A DNA stretch of 64,000 bases from Shimia abyssi (lineage in GTDB: Bacteria > Pseudomonadota > Alphaproteobacteria > Rhodobacterales > Rhodobacteraceae): the NCBI RefSeq assembly GCF_003014475.1, contig NZ_PYGJ01000017.1, forward strand, positions 43,793 through 107,792. The letters run 5' to 3'. Both the position numbers and the translations under genes were made by a program. Positions 8,562 through 16,960 of this stretch are shown here, piece after piece (position 1 is the first letter of the stretch; each line of letters begins with the position of its first letter). The notes under the pieces are model-generated. The model saw only the letters and a program-made list of their open reading frames with translations, was not told the origin of the DNA and did no database searches.

Positions 8562-9434
8562 ATGCGCACAGTCACAAAAGATAACATCACCGATGTGTTC
8601 GCGGCTTATTTTGGGGAAGACACCGACCCGCGTGTCAAGGAAGTGCTGAGCGCATTAGCACGTCACATGCATGACTTTGCTAGAGAAGTGAACCTGACGC
8701 ATGACGAATGGCGCGTGGGCATTGATTTCCTGACGCGGGCCGGAAACATCACCACTGACGAGCGGCAGGAGTTTGTTCTGCTGTCTGATGTCATGGGGAT
8801 GTCATCGCTGGTTGATATGCTGCACTCGGTGCCTGAAGCCACAAGCTCGTCCGTGCTTGGGCCGTTCCATGTGTCCAATCCGCCCCCGTTAGATGTGGGC
8901 GGTGACATGAAACGGGACTTTGGCGGTGATGTTTTACTTGTAGAAGGCACAGTCAGGGATCTGGAAGGAAACCCGATACCCGGCGCGCAAATCGACATTT
9001 GGCAAACCGCGCCAAACGGCATGTATTCCAGTCAGGACCCTGATCAGGACATACACTCGTTCCACGGGTTAATGACCGCAGACGAAAACGGACGCTACGC
9101 GTTTACTACAGTCAGGCCAGTGGAATACACGGTGCCAGATGATGGCCCTGTGGGCGATATTCTTAGGGCTGCCGGGCGACACCCGTGGCGCCCCTCGCAT
9201 CTGCACTACATTGTCTCTGCGCCAGGATTTCGAAATCTGGTGACCGAGGTATTCCCCGATGACGACCCATATCTGGACCAAGACACCGTTTTCGGCGTGC
9301 GTGATGATTTGGTGATGACATACACGCGCCAACCTGCCGGAAGCTTTCCAGACGGGTTTGCTCTTTCGGGTAAAGTGGACGGCGCATATTTGCGTGTCGA
9401 CTTTGATTTGGTACTGGCCGCCGACCCCGGCTGA
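8562..9434 (+). CDS. Intradiol ring-cleavage dioxygenase, hydroxyquinol 1,2-dioxygenase-like
   Basis: 290 residues with AGGAGG just before ATG 8562. The N-terminal helical dimerisation domain (about 1-95) is the one found in catechol/hydroxyquinol 1,2-dioxygenases. The beta-sandwich core follows (LVEGTVRDLEGNPIPGAQIDIWQTAPNGMYSSQDPDQD). Fe(III) ligands fit the Tyr of NGMYS, the Tyr of PVEYTVP and the two His of RPSHLHYIV. The reaction would be ortho cleavage of hydroxyquinol or a related catechol, giving maleylacetate from hydroxyquinol. It is the last gene of the run starting at 4416. The nearest iron alcohol dehydrogenase (9454) shares the maleylacetate reductase fold but is convergent. Family firm, substrate inferred. 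Confidence 0.88.
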   Translation: MRTVTKDNITDVFAAYFGEDTDPRVKEVLSALARHMHDFAREVNLTHDEWRVGIDFLTRAGNITTDERQEFVLLSDVMGMSSLVDMLHSVPEATSSSVLGPFHVSNPPPLDVGGDMKRDFGGDVLLVEGTVRDLEGNPIPGAQIDIWQTAPNGMYSSQDPDQDIHSFHGLMTADENGRYAFTTVRPVEYTVPDDGPVGDILRAAGRHPWRPSHLHYIVSAPGFRNLVTEVFPDDDPYLDQDTVFGVRDDLVMTYTRQPAGSFPDGFALSGKVDGAYLRVDFDLVLAADPG

Positions 9435-9455
9435 GATACAGCGGCCAGTTGTTTT
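9414..9455 (+). terminator. Putative terminator between dioxygenase and iron alcohol dehydrogenase genes
   Basis: Inverted arms CTGGCCGC (9414-9421) and GCGGCCAG (9441-9448), separated by 19 bases and followed by TTGTTTT, lie at the end of the dioxygenase gene. The loop is long, so stability is moderate, but the position between convergent genes is right. Confidence 0.5.
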
Positions 9456-10599
9456 AGATGCATGCTTTAAAAAGGCCCGTGAGGTTTTCGCGGGTCAATT
9501 CGATTGGGTTTCCACCACAGGACGGGTCAATTATCGCGCCTTCGACCAGTTCGGGAATGGCATCAGCGGTCACGCCTAGATCAGAAAGTCGTTTGGGAAT
9601 GCCAAGGCTGTCGTTGAGGTCATCCACAAAGGCGCGGAAACCGTCAAAACCACCATCTATTCCCAAATAGGCCGCGACCGGCCCAAAGCGATCCGCAATT
9701 TCAGACGCATTGAATTCAAGCACTGAAGGCATGCACACCGCGTTTGTTGTGCCGTGATGCGTGTTAAACATCGCGCCAACTGGGTGGCTCATCGCGTGGA
9801 TCGCGCCAAGCCCTTTTTGAAAGGCGGTGGCACCCATGGCCGCTGCGCTCATCATCTGGGCGCGTGCCTCAATGTCGGTGCCATCGGCATAGGCGCGGGG
9901 CAGGTAATCCTTGACCAAACGCATCCCTTCGAGCGCGATACCCTGTGACATTGGGTGATAATGCGGGCTGGAATAGGCCTCAACGCAATGCGCAAAGGCG
10001 TCAAGCCCGGTGCCGGAAGTGATGAACTTGGGCATACCAACAGTCAGCTCAGGGTCGCAAATCACGACGGTTGGCAGCACCTTGGGGTGAAAGATGATCT
10101 TCTTAACATGGGTTTGCGAGTTCGTGATGACACTCGCGCGCCCCACCTCAGAGCCCGTCCCAGCTGTTGTTGGCACGGCGATGATCGGCGCGATGGCATC
10201 TGCATCCGCACGAGTCCACCAATCGCCAATATCCTCGAAATCCCAGACGGCCCGAGTTTGACCGGCCATAAACGCGACCATCTTACCCAAGTCGAGACCG
10301 GATCCGCCGCCGAACGCAATCACACCATCATGACCACCTGCATTGTAGGCGGCCACACCAGCGGCCAAATTCACTTCGTTGGGGTTTGGGTCAACTTCAG
10401 AAAAAAGCGCGCGGCCCAGTCCGGCGGCGTCCAGAACATTCAGTGTGGATTGAGTGACAGGCAGTTCGGCAAGGCCGCGATCTGTCACCAAGAGTGGGCG
10501 CTTGATACCCGCGTTCGCGCAAGCGTCGGGCAATTCAGAAATTCGACCTGCGCCGAATTTGATTGTTGTGGGATAAGACCAGTTTCCGACAAGTGACAT
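9454..10599 (-). CDS. Iron-containing alcohol dehydrogenase (group III)
   Basis: 381 residues. NAD(P) binding is marked by FGGGSGLDLGK and VPTTAGTGSEVG, and the metal site by GLDAFAHCVEAY (Asp and His) with AIHAMSHPVGAMFNTHHG (two more His). The ATG at 10599 overlaps the stop of the aldehyde dehydrogenase gene upstream as TGATG, so the two are translationally coupled. An alcohol to aldehyde to acid pair in one operon with a glutamine-synthetase-like enzyme fits oxidation of a hydroxyalkyl side chain (for example of a gamma-glutamylated amino alcohol). A maleylacetate reductase role for the nearby hydroxyquinol dioxygenase shares the fold and cannot be excluded, though the operon argues against it. 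Confidence 0.85.
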   Translation of the reverse strand: MSLVGNWSYPTTIKFGAGRISELPDACANAGIKRPLLVTDRGLAELPVTQSTLNVLDAAGLGRALFSEVDPNPNEVNLAAGVAAYNAGGHDGVIAFGGGSGLDLGKMVAFMAGQTRAVWDFEDIGDWWTRADADAIAPIIAVPTTAGTGSEVGRASVITNSQTHVKKIIFHPKVLPTVVICDPELTVGMPKFITSGTGLDAFAHCVEAYSSPHYHPMSQGIALEGMRLVKDYLPRAYADGTDIEARAQMMSAAAMGATAFQKGLGAIHAMSHPVGAMFNTHHGTTNAVCMPSVLEFNASEIADRFGPVAAYLGIDGGFDGFRAFVDDLNDSLGIPKRLSDLGVTADAIPELVEGAIIDPSCGGNPIELTRENLTGLFKACI

Positions 10600-11981
10600 C
10601 AGTTGGTGACCTTCTTGAGATGGTAGGATTTGGGACGTGTGAGGTTGTGATAGCCGATGACAGAAAGCCCGCCACCTCGACCGGTGTTTTTACAGCCGGT
10701 CCAGCAGAGGCCGGGATCAAGATAATCCGCCCGGTTCATGAACACGGTGCCTGTTTCGATCTGGTCACCTACAGCGGCTGCGCGATCAATGTCTGCGGTC
10801 CATAGACTTGCCGTGAGACCAAATTCGCTGTCATTCATCAGTGCAATGGCCTCTGCATCGCTAGACACTTTCATGATGCCGACAACGGGGCCAAAACTCT
10901 CGTCCCGCATCACGCGCATTTCATGTGTGACATTTGTCAAAATCTGCGGTGTGAGGTATGCGCCCCCGTCGTCTTTGGCAAATGCTTCGATATGGGCTAC
11001 TGCCCCGACTTCAACCGCTTCGCTGATTTGGGCGCGAACTTCTTGAGCAAAGCGCACATTGGCCATTGGGCCGAGGGTGGTTTCGGGGTCAAGTGGATTG
11101 CCCAACTTGTAACCTTTCACGATCTCAACTGCTTTCGCGACAAATTGGTCGTACAGACTCTCGTGAACGTAAATACGCTCAATTCCGCAGCAACACTGGC
11201 CGGAATTAAACATGGCGCCATCAATGAGAGTATCTACGGCAGCTTCCAGATCGGCGTCTTCCATGACATATCCGGGATCCTTGCCGCCAAGCTCTGTGCT
11301 CACGCCGGTAAATGTGCCTGCCGCTGCACGCTCCATGGTAGCGCCGCCTCCGACCGAGCCCGTGAAATTGATGAAATCAAACGCGTTTTCGGAAATTAAC
11401 GCACTTGTTGTGCCGTGATCCAGAAAGGCGTTTTGGAACACCTCCTCTGGTACTCCAGCGCTGTGAAATGCAGCTGTCATGCGTTCGCCAACCAGCAAGG
11501 TCTGTGTTGCATGTTTCAACATAACGGCGTTTCCTGCGATCAACGCTGGGGCAACTGTGTTGATCGCGGTCATGTAGGGGTAGTTCCAAGGCGCCACTAC
11601 AAAGACAACACCATGCGGTACGCGTTTGATATAGCGTCTAAATTTTTCATCTTCACCAACTTGGATGTCCGCAAGCGAGTTTTGTGCAATGTGCGCCATA
11701 TGCCCTGCGCGTTCCTCGAACCCGCCAAATTCACCACCATAGCGCACGGGGCGGCCCATCATTTGGGCAAGTTCTGGCACGATTTGGTCATTCATAGCAC
11801 CGACCACAGCGACCCCCGCCATGACAAGATCTACACGCTCTTGCAGAGGACGGTCGGCCCATGCCTTTTGTGCCGCGCGCATGGCGGCAATTCTGACCAA
11901 TGTGGTGTCCTTGTCCTGTGTGTCCCGTTCAGCAAAAACCGATCCGTCAATCGGTGATACACATGTCAGTTTTCGTCCCAT
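10599..11981 (-). CDS. NAD(P)-dependent aldehyde dehydrogenase
   Basis: 460 residues from ATG 11981, chosen because GGAG lies eight bases upstream and the protein then begins MGRKLTCVSPIDGSVFAER; a TTG start 60 bases earlier has no visible ribosome site. The Rossmann domain includes VVAPWNYPYMTAINTVAPALIAGNAV and FTGSVGGG. The catalytic Glu lies in STELGGKDPGYV and the catalytic Cys in FNSGQCCCGIERIYV, a run of three Cys. A conserved ESFGPVVG element follows. It oxidises an aldehyde to an acid, probably the product of the alcohol dehydrogenase encoded immediately downstream. The glutamine-synthetase-like gene lies about 100 bp upstream on the same strand. Confidence 0.88.
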   Translation of the reverse strand: MGRKLTCVSPIDGSVFAERDTQDKDTTLVRIAAMRAAQKAWADRPLQERVDLVMAGVAVVGAMNDQIVPELAQMMGRPVRYGGEFGGFEERAGHMAHIAQNSLADIQVGEDEKFRRYIKRVPHGVVFVVAPWNYPYMTAINTVAPALIAGNAVMLKHATQTLLVGERMTAAFHSAGVPEEVFQNAFLDHGTTSALISENAFDFINFTGSVGGGATMERAAAGTFTGVSTELGGKDPGYVMEDADLEAAVDTLIDGAMFNSGQCCCGIERIYVHESLYDQFVAKAVEIVKGYKLGNPLDPETTLGPMANVRFAQEVRAQISEAVEVGAVAHIEAFAKDDGGAYLTPQILTNVTHEMRVMRDESFGPVVGIMKVSSDAEAIALMNDSEFGLTASLWTADIDRAAAVGDQIETGTVFMNRADYLDPGLCWTGCKNTGRGGGLSVIGYHNLTRPKSYHLKKVTN

Positions 11982-12087
11982 CTTTTCCACTCCGAATCGA
12001 CCAAGCCAAAGGGGCATGCCCTTATGATTTTCAATGTTCAAAAAATACCCAAATCCCGCAGGATCAACGGGTGCTTAGGTTTAGGCT

Positions 12088-13449
12088 TCAAGCCCGTTCA
12101 AAACCGCGTGCTACTTCCCAATCCGTTACAACACGTTCGAATTCTTCAATCTCAACTTCTGCTGCGCGTACATAGTGATCGACCACATCATCGCCCATGG
12201 CGGCTCGCAACATAGCAGATCCATGCAAGGTATGACGCGCGTCAGCAAGTCGATTTGGGATCATTCCGGAGTCGCCCTGGTAGACATCGCCTGTTGCGGG
12301 AGCTTGCAACTCCAAACCTTCTTCAATACCCGCGATCCCAGCAGCCAACATAGCAGCCATGGCCAGATAGGGGTTCATATCACTGCCGGGAATGCGGCAT
12401 TCAACACGCACGGCTTTGGACCCGTTGCCGCACAGGCGATACCCTGCTGTGCGGTTGTCTACTGACCAGATGATACGTGTGGGCGCAAAGGTGCCTTTCA
12501 TGAAACGTTTATAGCTGTTGATGTAAGGTGCCATAAAATAGGTGTAATCAGGCGCGTATTTCAACAGTCCTGCCATATAAGATTTCATCAGCGGCGACAT
12601 GGTCAGCGGGTCATTTTCGTCGAAGAAGACTGGTTTTCCATCCTGCCAAAGCGATTGATGCACATGGCTTGAACTTCCAACTTTTTCATGGTGCCATTTG
12701 GGCAGGAACGTCACGGCATGACCCTGCTGCCATGCAATTTCCTTGGTCGCGTGTTTGGCGATTGTATGGAACTCGGCGGTGTCCATTGCAGGAGCATATT
12801 TGATGTTGAGCTCTTCCTGACCGGCTTCGGCCTCTCCCTTAGAGTTCTCAACCGGCAGTCCGGCGTTCCAGAGGTGATTGCGCAAGGGGCGCATCACGTG
12901 CTCCTCCTTGGTAGTCTGCAAAATGTGGTAGTCTTCGTTGTATCCTGAAATCGGCTCCAGATCCCGCCACTGATCTTTGCGGATTTCATCAAAGCTTTTC
13001 TCGAACAGAAAGAATTCCAGCTCTGTCGCCATCATGGCGTCATAGCCCATGTCCTTAAGGCGCTGAACTTGCTTCTTTAATATGGCACGGGGCGAATGAG
13101 GCACTTCGGCATGGGAATGGTGGTCCAGCACGTCGCACAGCACCATTGCTGTACCTTCAAGCCAAGGTAGTGGCCGCAGCGTTGACAGGTCTGGCTTCAT
13201 GACATAATCGCCGTAACCTCCCTCCCAGCTGGTCGAGGCATAACCATCCGGCGTGCCCATTTCGAGATCGGTGGCAAGTAGATAGTTGCAACAATGGGTT
13301 TCCTCGTAGGCGCCGTTTACGAAATGGCCAGCATGGAAACGCTTTCCCATAAGCCGCCCTTGCATGTCGACCAAGCAAACGAGAACAGTATCGATTGTGC
13401 CGTCGGCAACTTGTTCTTTAAGCGTATCGAAACTCAGAACTTCGCTCAT
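12088..13449 (-). CDS. Glutamine synthetase family protein (gamma-glutamylamide synthetase type)
   Basis: 453 residues. The start at 13449 is decided by AAGGAGA with six-base spacing; the in-frame ATG at 13455 would overlap that site. The catalytic domain is intact (ATELEFFLFE, GEAEAGQEELNIKYA, HEKVGSSSHVHQSLW, NRTAGYRLCGNGSKAVRVECRIPGSDMNPYLAMAAMLAAG). Its N-terminal part (VLVCLVDMQGRLMGKR) is of the PuuA/GlnT/IpuC group rather than classical GlnA. Such enzymes join glutamate to amines (polyamines, ethanolamine, isopropylamine) so that the alkyl part can be oxidised. The downstream aldehyde and alcohol dehydrogenases fit this. No gamma-glutamyl hydrolase (PuuD) is in the window. Substrate unknown. 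Confidence 0.85.
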   Translation of the reverse strand: MSEVLSFDTLKEQVADGTIDTVLVCLVDMQGRLMGKRFHAGHFVNGAYEETHCCNYLLATDLEMGTPDGYASTSWEGGYGDYVMKPDLSTLRPLPWLEGTAMVLCDVLDHHSHAEVPHSPRAILKKQVQRLKDMGYDAMMATELEFFLFEKSFDEIRKDQWRDLEPISGYNEDYHILQTTKEEHVMRPLRNHLWNAGLPVENSKGEAEAGQEELNIKYAPAMDTAEFHTIAKHATKEIAWQQGHAVTFLPKWHHEKVGSSSHVHQSLWQDGKPVFFDENDPLTMSPLMKSYMAGLLKYAPDYTYFMAPYINSYKRFMKGTFAPTRIIWSVDNRTAGYRLCGNGSKAVRVECRIPGSDMNPYLAMAAMLAAGIAGIEEGLELQAPATGDVYQGDSGMIPNRLADARHTLHGSAMLRAAMGDDVVDHYVRAAEVEIEEFERVVTDWEVARGFERA

Positions 13450-13754
13450 AGGCATTCTCCTTGGTCTATTGTCGTGGCATCGCTGGTGTCTTCGAAAAAA
13501 CTTGTCCGCATAACAGCAACGCATTGTGGCAGGCGCAATAGGAGATTCTCAATTTGAGCGAATAAATGTCGTAAAACGTGGGTTTTGGGGTGTTTGGGGG
13601 AAGTATGCGGCTAATTTTACCCACAAAAACACACAAAATTGTTGGATTTGGTCCGAGTTTCGGTCAATTACACGCAACAGTGGCACCGGATTTCGACTAG
13701 ACCGGCCATTCGGCCTTTTCTAAAACTTGCCGCAGGGAACAGGGGAATCGACGC
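13450..13754. other. Divergent intergenic region (glutamine synthetase-like / PMH-like)
   Basis: About 305 bases without a credible gene, A+T-richer than its surroundings. It must carry divergent promoters for the genes at 13449 and 13755. I see no clear operator or hairpin in it. Confidence 0.4.
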
Positions 13755-15296
13755 ATGAACAATCAGAAGAATGTCCTATTCATCACACTGGACCAAATGC
13801 GTGCTGATTGCCTGAAAGGGGCGCTGGAGGGGCACGTCGACCTGCCCAACATGCGGGCACTAATGCGCGATGCTGTGGCATTCCAAAACCACTACACGGT
13901 TACTGCCCCCTGCGGCCCCGCAAGGACGTCTTTGTTGACCGGGCAGTATTCGATGAACCACCGTTCTGTTCGCAATGGAACGCCTATGCGGCATGATACG
14001 CCTAATATTGCCACAGAAATGCGTAAGGCCGGCTACCTTCCCATGCTGTTTGGCTACACGGATACATCTGGCGATCCGCGCATTCATCACCCAAAAGACC
14101 CGGCGGTTCAATCCTACGAAATGCCAATGGCTGGCTTCCATGAAATGGTCGAGATGCGCATGGAGATGTCACATCCTTGGCGCGGTCACTTGGTAAGAAA
14201 AGGATACCAGTTCGACGGGTACGAAAGTATTTACAAACCGGTTAGCGAGGATGGCGGTCCCGGAAGGCTGTGCGACCCGGCGTTTTTTCGGGCCGAGGAC
14301 AGCGATACCGCATTCCTGACGGATCGGTTCTTGGAGACGATGCCGGGATATGAGACTGAAAGCTGGTTTGCCCATCTGACATATATCCGACCGCACTGGC
14401 CCCCAATCGCGCCAGAGCCATACAATCGAATGTATGACCCTGACACTCTACCATTGCCAACTCGGGTGGGTTCGGCGGAAGAGGCGGCAGCGCTACATCC
14501 ATTTATGGGGCCAGCGCAGAAAAAGGACTTACCCAGCAAGCCCAATCTGGGGTTTCCGGGTTATGAGGTGAACCATAAATCGACCCAAGAGGCACGTGCG
14601 GTATATTTGGGTTTATTGACAGAGGTGGATCATCACATCGGGAGAGTAATCAAATACCTAAAGTCCAGCGGCCAGTATGAGACGACACTGGTGATAGTAA
14701 CGTCCGATCATGGTGAGATGCTGGGTGATCACTTTGCTTGGGGCAAGCAGTCGGTTTTTGACAAGGCGTATCATATTCCTTTAATTGTAAGGGTTCCTGG
14801 GTTGGAGCATCGCGCAGGGGCGCTTGTTGATGCTCCAACCGAGTCGATTGATTTGGTTCCAACGGTACTGGAGTGGGTCGGTCAAGAGGTGCCCAATTCA
14901 GTTGATGGCAGTTCATTGTCGCCTTTACTGGAGGGGGAAACCCCCGAAATCTGGAGAAAGTATACGTTTTCTGAGTATGATTTTTATGACGTTGAAACAC
15001 CTTCGCCGTGGCACAACGCTTTGGGTTTTGGGGCAACGGAATCCTGCCTGAGCATACTTCGTGATGGGCGTTATTCATTGGTGGAATTTGGTTGCGATCT
15101 TCCGACGATCTTATTTGACCATGAGTCACGAGGTGAGTTCGAGAACGTTGCGGAAGACGCTGATTACGCCGGGGAAGTCCTGCGCTTGACACGTGCAATG
15201 TTGCGCCATCGTATGGCACACATGGACCAAACTCTGGCAATGGATCAGATTACAAATAAAGGCCCCATTCGCGAGCTGCGGCATAAGCCAGATTAG
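13755..15296 (+). CDS. Phosphonate monoester hydrolase / arylsulfatase (alkaline phosphatase superfamily)
   Basis: 513 residues. N-terminal NVLFITLDQMRAD carries the first metal-binding Asp. PCGPARTSLLTG is the formylglycine signature CxPxR, with Cys53 as the residue to be oxidised, and TSDHGEMLGDH supplies Asp and His metal ligands. Beyond this general sulfatase pattern, SLLTGQYSMNHRSVRNGTP, GYTDTSGDPRIHHPKDP and the C-terminal LRHRMAHMDQTLA resemble the phosphonate monoester hydrolases of rhizobia and Burkholderia as I remember them. These hydrolyse phosphonate mono- and phosphate diesters as well as sulfate esters. No signal peptide is visible, so it is cytoplasmic. The C-P lyase locus about 26 kb away makes a phosphonate ester substrate attractive but unproven. 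It needs a formylglycine-generating enzyme encoded elsewhere. Confidence 0.82.
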   Translation: MNNQKNVLFITLDQMRADCLKGALEGHVDLPNMRALMRDAVAFQNHYTVTAPCGPARTSLLTGQYSMNHRSVRNGTPMRHDTPNIATEMRKAGYLPMLFGYTDTSGDPRIHHPKDPAVQSYEMPMAGFHEMVEMRMEMSHPWRGHLVRKGYQFDGYESIYKPVSEDGGPGRLCDPAFFRAEDSDTAFLTDRFLETMPGYETESWFAHLTYIRPHWPPIAPEPYNRMYDPDTLPLPTRVGSAEEAAALHPFMGPAQKKDLPSKPNLGFPGYEVNHKSTQEARAVYLGLLTEVDHHIGRVIKYLKSSGQYETTLVIVTSDHGEMLGDHFAWGKQSVFDKAYHIPLIVRVPGLEHRAGALVDAPTESIDLVPTVLEWVGQEVPNSVDGSSLSPLLEGETPEIWRKYTFSEYDFYDVETPSPWHNALGFGATESCLSILRDGRYSLVEFGCDLPTILFDHESRGEFENVAEDADYAGEVLRLTRAMLRHRMAHMDQTLAMDQITNKGPIRELRHKPD

Positions 15297-15302
15297 CCGG
15301 AC

Positions 15303-16082
15303 TCAAGCCACGATTGTTTCTATTTCCCAAGTCTCTAAACGCTTTCGGAATGCTGATTTGACGTCTTGGTCGGTCACTACGATATCAACTGAATTGGGAG
15401 GAAACGCGACGATGGGTGCGCGCTTACCGAACTTTGCTGTGTCGCAGGCGACTATGGTTCGCTGGGCGCGTGCCGCGACGGTTCGGGCGAGATCCGCTTC
15501 GGCAGGTGCCGCGAGCAAAAAGCCCGAAGTTGGATCGACACCGTCAATCGAAAAGACTGCGGTATCTATGCTGAATCGTTCAACAAATGAGATTGCGTCC
15601 TGACCGAATGTACCCCCTTCGACAGCTGTAACTTCACCACCCGCAAGGAAGACGCGGTTGCCGTTTTGGCCGGAGAGGGCGTGGGCGGCGTGGAGGCCGT
15701 TGGTGATGACGGTGAGGTCTTTGTGGTTGGTGAGCGCCTCGGCGACGAAGGCGGTTGTCGACCCGACATCGAGGAAAACGGATGATCCGCCGGGGATGAG
15801 CTTGGCAACCTCTCGAGCGATTGCGAGTTTCTCTTGCGTGCGTGTACCAAGGCGCATTCCAACAGGGCTAAGCGCTTCTGAGTTCGAGAGGTAAACGCCG
15901 CCATGTACGCGTTCCACTAATCCGGACTTCGCAAGCGCCTTTACCGTGCGACGCACAGTTTCCTCACTGACTCCAAGAGTTTGAGCCAGCTTCGCTGTGC
16001 GAGCAGAGCCCCCTTGTGTACGCAGGGTCTCCAGCAGTTCAACCTCGCGGTGCGTCGCGTGGGTTTCAGTTTGTTCCGCCAT
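15303..16082 (-). CDS. DeoR-family transcriptional regulator
   Basis: 259 residues. ATG 16082 is preferred because CAGGAG sits six bases upstream, whereas the earlier ATG at 16088 directly abuts the Shine-Dalgarno. The N-terminal helix-turn-helix is VELLETLRTQGGSARTAKLAQTLGVSEETVRRTVKALAKSGLVERVHGGVYL. The C-terminal sugar-phosphate-isomerase-like effector domain contains IPGGSSVFLDVGSTTAFVAEAL, ITNGLHAAHAL and CDTAKFGKRAPI. DeoR proteins usually sense phosphorylated sugars. It ends seven bases from the convergent PMH-like gene and begins the 870-bp gap before the oligopeptide-type ABC operon, which it may control. Confidence 0.88.
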   Translation of the reverse strand: MAEQTETHATHREVELLETLRTQGGSARTAKLAQTLGVSEETVRRTVKALAKSGLVERVHGGVYLSNSEALSPVGMRLGTRTQEKLAIAREVAKLIPGGSSVFLDVGSTTAFVAEALTNHKDLTVITNGLHAAHALSGQNGNRVFLAGGEVTAVEGGTFGQDAISFVERFSIDTAVFSIDGVDPTSGFLLAAPAEADLARTVAARAQRTIVACDTAKFGKRAPIVAFPPNSVDIVVTDQDVKSAFRKRLETWEIETIVA

Positions 16083-16960
16083 CTGCATCTCCTGCCACGT
16101 CTTGGTTGCAGTCTATGCGGGGGGCTAATTCAATGTCCATGAGAGGGCGTGAAAAAAGCAGTTTTGACACCTTGGTCGAGCAATATTTCTTGTGCATGTG
16201 TCGCGGCCAACGGGACGTAGTGGCAAATGTTAGTGGCTGTGGGGATCAAAAACCCGGCGTCGGTATTGCGTCGGTATCGTGTCGGTGAGACATTTGTTGC
16301 ATCCTGGGATTAATTTGTCGTGCGCGGGTTTGCGCTTGGTTTGGTTAGGTGGCGCCTAAACTGTGCCAACGTGTGTGAATGTGGGAAAATTGCGCCTTTA
16401 GGGGCGTGGCGATCTCCGGACGCGAAAATGCATCGCATGTTCCGTAGGTGTGTTTGATAGAGAAACCGTTTCGGTAACTTTGGCTCATGTCTCTGATTCT
16501 GTGGATCAACTGGAGAGAAGCCCGGCGGTTTGGTGCGAGTTCTGGGCGCTTTCGAGGTCATTTGAATCTAAATGCCCAATTTTCCAGAAAGTAGACACAA
16601 ATATCCACAGTAAGCCACAAAACGCTTGAACAACTGGGAGTTTCCGGTTTTTCTGTAGCAAAACAATATAGGGAGATGGAAAACACAGAGTGGTTGCACG
16701 GTGTTTAAGCGGGTGAACCGCAAGGGAATTTCACGAACTACAGAAAAAACCCCTGATAAACGCACAAAAGCCCACTTAAGTTTTACATCACGGTTACAAT
16801 CGGCAGCTAAAAAAATCACCGGATCCGCAGGTCAGGTGAAGCGCGCCGTTCCGTGTTCAAGCGCGAGTGTTCGCGCATATTATAGGTGCCTAGTGAGGTG
16901 CCGAACAATTTTTAAAAGGGCGGATCCAACTGCCATGTCTAAGAACCAACTGGAGGTCTT
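16083..16960. other. Long intergenic region upstream of the ABC operon
   Basis: About 880 bases with no convincing coding sequence; short open frames here (e.g. 16701-16964) lack codon bias and homology I recognise. It contains a triple 11-bp direct repeat at 16257-16289 and ends with the ribosome site TGGAGG of the solute-binding protein gene. It could host a small RNA or long leader, but I have no positive sign of one. Confidence 0.45.
16257..16289. repeat. Three tandem 11-bp direct repeats (possible operator array)
   Basis: GCGTCGGTATT, GCGTCGGTATC and GTGTCGGTGAG follow one another without a gap, with the core GTCGGT in register every 11 bases. This is one helical turn, as expected for adjacent protein binding on one DNA face. 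They lie about 175-207 bases upstream of the DeoR gene start. The binding protein is unknown. Confidence 0.5.

Noticed and set aside
9454..10599. Calling the iron alcohol dehydrogenase maleylacetate reductase because a hydroxyquinol dioxygenase is adjacent
   Set aside because: It is convergent with the dioxygenase and coupled to an aldehyde dehydrogenase, and keeps the full Asp/His metal site of ordinary group III alcohol dehydrogenases.
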